Source: Roseobacter insulae (GTDB lineage: Bacteria > Pseudomonadota > Alphaproteobacteria > Rhodobacterales > Rhodobacteraceae). Taken from it: DNA of 64,000 nucleotides. This document shows positions 63,570 to 64,000 of the stretch, piece after piece. The notes below the pieces were generated by a model. It was given only the letters and a program-made list of their open reading frames with translations, ran no database searches and had not been told where the DNA came from. Both the position numbers and the translations under genes were made by a program. The DNA lies in contig NZ_JAHXDN010000005.1 of NCBI RefSeq assembly GCF_019375555.1, forward strand, positions 248,001 to 312,000. The letters run 5' to 3'. How positions within the stretch are numbered: position 1 is the first letter of the stretch; every line of letters begins with the position of its first letter.

Positions 63570-64000
63570 TCACTTTGGAAGACCCGTTTCGATCAAACGC
63601 TCGCGCAACGTTCGCATTTTTTTCGGGTCTTTCAGGGGCACACGATCCAAATCTGCAACGCAAATACCCGGTAGCGCATCCAGAGCGGCCTTTACCGCTA
63701 GAGCCGCATCTTTTTCCCGGCCAAGCGCGACGTGGCTGGCCGCAAGAACAAAATGAGCAAAGTACCAGCTTGGCCTGCGGTGTATGGCGCGCTCGGCCCA
63801 TTCGATTGCGGTCTCGAACCGATCCGCCAAGTAGTGGGCCAGGGCCAGGCCCGAGAAGCGGAAGAAAATGCTTGGGTCAAGCGGGTTGGAGCGGATAGCG
63901 ATGTGCTGATGGGCAATCGCCTCCTCTGACCGTCCCAAAATCCCAAGCAGCGTCCCAAGGCTGCCATAGGCCAGAGAGCAATTCGGGTTCAGCGCCACCG
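63570..64000 (-). CDS. TPR-repeat protein, C-terminal part (partial)
   Basis: About 143 residues of a minus-strand protein that begins beyond the right edge. At least three tetratricopeptide units can be seen: PNCSLAYGSLGTLLGILGRS, then DPSIFFRFSGLALAHYLADRF / ETAIEWAERAIHRRP and WYFAHFVLAASHVALGRE. The tail (VPLKDPKKMRTLRERLIETGLPK) resembles the ends of adenylate-cyclase-type or regulatory TPR proteins of alphaproteobacteria. The N-terminal output domain is outside the window, so the family cannot be named. Confidence 0.78.
   Translation of the reverse strand, partial: VALNPNCSLAYGSLGTLLGILGRSEEAIAHQHIAIRSNPLDPSIFFRFSGLALAHYLADRFETAIEWAERAIHRRPSWYFAHFVLAASHVALGREKDAALAVKAALDALPGICVADLDRVPLKDPKKMRTLRERLIETGLPK

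Noticed and set aside
63414-63674. Plus-strand frame of 86 residues near the end
   Set aside because: It runs into the antisense of the TPR gene and has no RBS or domain.
1-64000. CRISPR arrays, tRNA or rRNA genes
   Set aside because: No spaced direct repeats, no tRNA cloverleaf or rRNA-like segments were recognised by eye. A tRNAscan or covariance search was not possible.

Overview
The window looks like chromosomal DNA of a marine-type alphaproteobacterium of the order Rhodobacterales (Roseobacter group). The evidence is high-GC coding sequence, a VPLPA-type C-terminal sorting signal, two near-identical single-domain cold-shock proteins, RutR-controlled reductive pyrimidine catabolism, and a gcvT-gcvH-gcvP operon behind a tandem glycine riboswitch. 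No species can be named from sequence alone.

Layout. 1-7.2 kb: a minus-strand catabolic operon (tctC-tctB-tctA, enolase-superfamily dehydratase, DapA-family dehydratase, GntR regulator, PdxA homologue, semialdehyde dehydrogenase). It fits uptake of a sugar acid and its conversion to 2-oxoglutarate. 7.2-9.5 kb: a decayed IS1182-type element with an amber stop in its transposase. 9.5-19.7 kb: Dps, a Tat-exported isochorismatase-fold hydrolase with a divergent AraC regulator, a PBP4-type peptidase, NadD, a MOSC protein, a lipoprotein hydrolase, a dihaem cytochrome c, and a PepSY / membrane-bound LuxR / ferric-reductase trio. 20-28.4 kb: ettA, an AT-richer XRE-ImmA gene that looks acquired, repeat-bearing noncoding DNA, a VPLPA-CTERM protein, cutA, small envelope proteins, a 55-residue gene, and the first csp.

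28.8-39.7 kb is a complete reductive pyrimidine degradation regulon. An ABC importer, dihydropyrimidinase, a small unknown protein and a ureidopropionase-type amidohydrolase form one operon. preT-preA form a second, and rutR diverges from the first. Similar palindromes of the TTTACCAnnTGGTAAA type sit at both promoters. 40-57 kb is housekeeping: a second csp, an SRAP protein lacking its catalytic Cys2, a TesA/YbbA/YbbP-like export cluster, the glycine cleavage operon, a GGCT-fold protein, a MATE exporter, gltX, an MBL-fold hydrolase, an esterase and nadE. 57.3-58.7 kb encodes a protein with 18 ungapped 23-residue MORN repeats.

58.9-63.4 kb is a graveyard of mobile DNA: a broken LysR gene, a broken IS3-family element, a broken IS110-family transposase gene and a short tyrosine recombinase. 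The most unusual observation is that three transposase reading frames there are each interrupted by a roughly 36-42 bp net insertion that can fold into a hairpin, like tiny palindromic mobile elements. A second repeat family has a conserved GGGATATTT core followed by GAACCAGAGAAA and a GC-rich flank. It lies just downstream of five different genes, always in the orientation of the gene it follows. The window ends inside a TPR protein gene.
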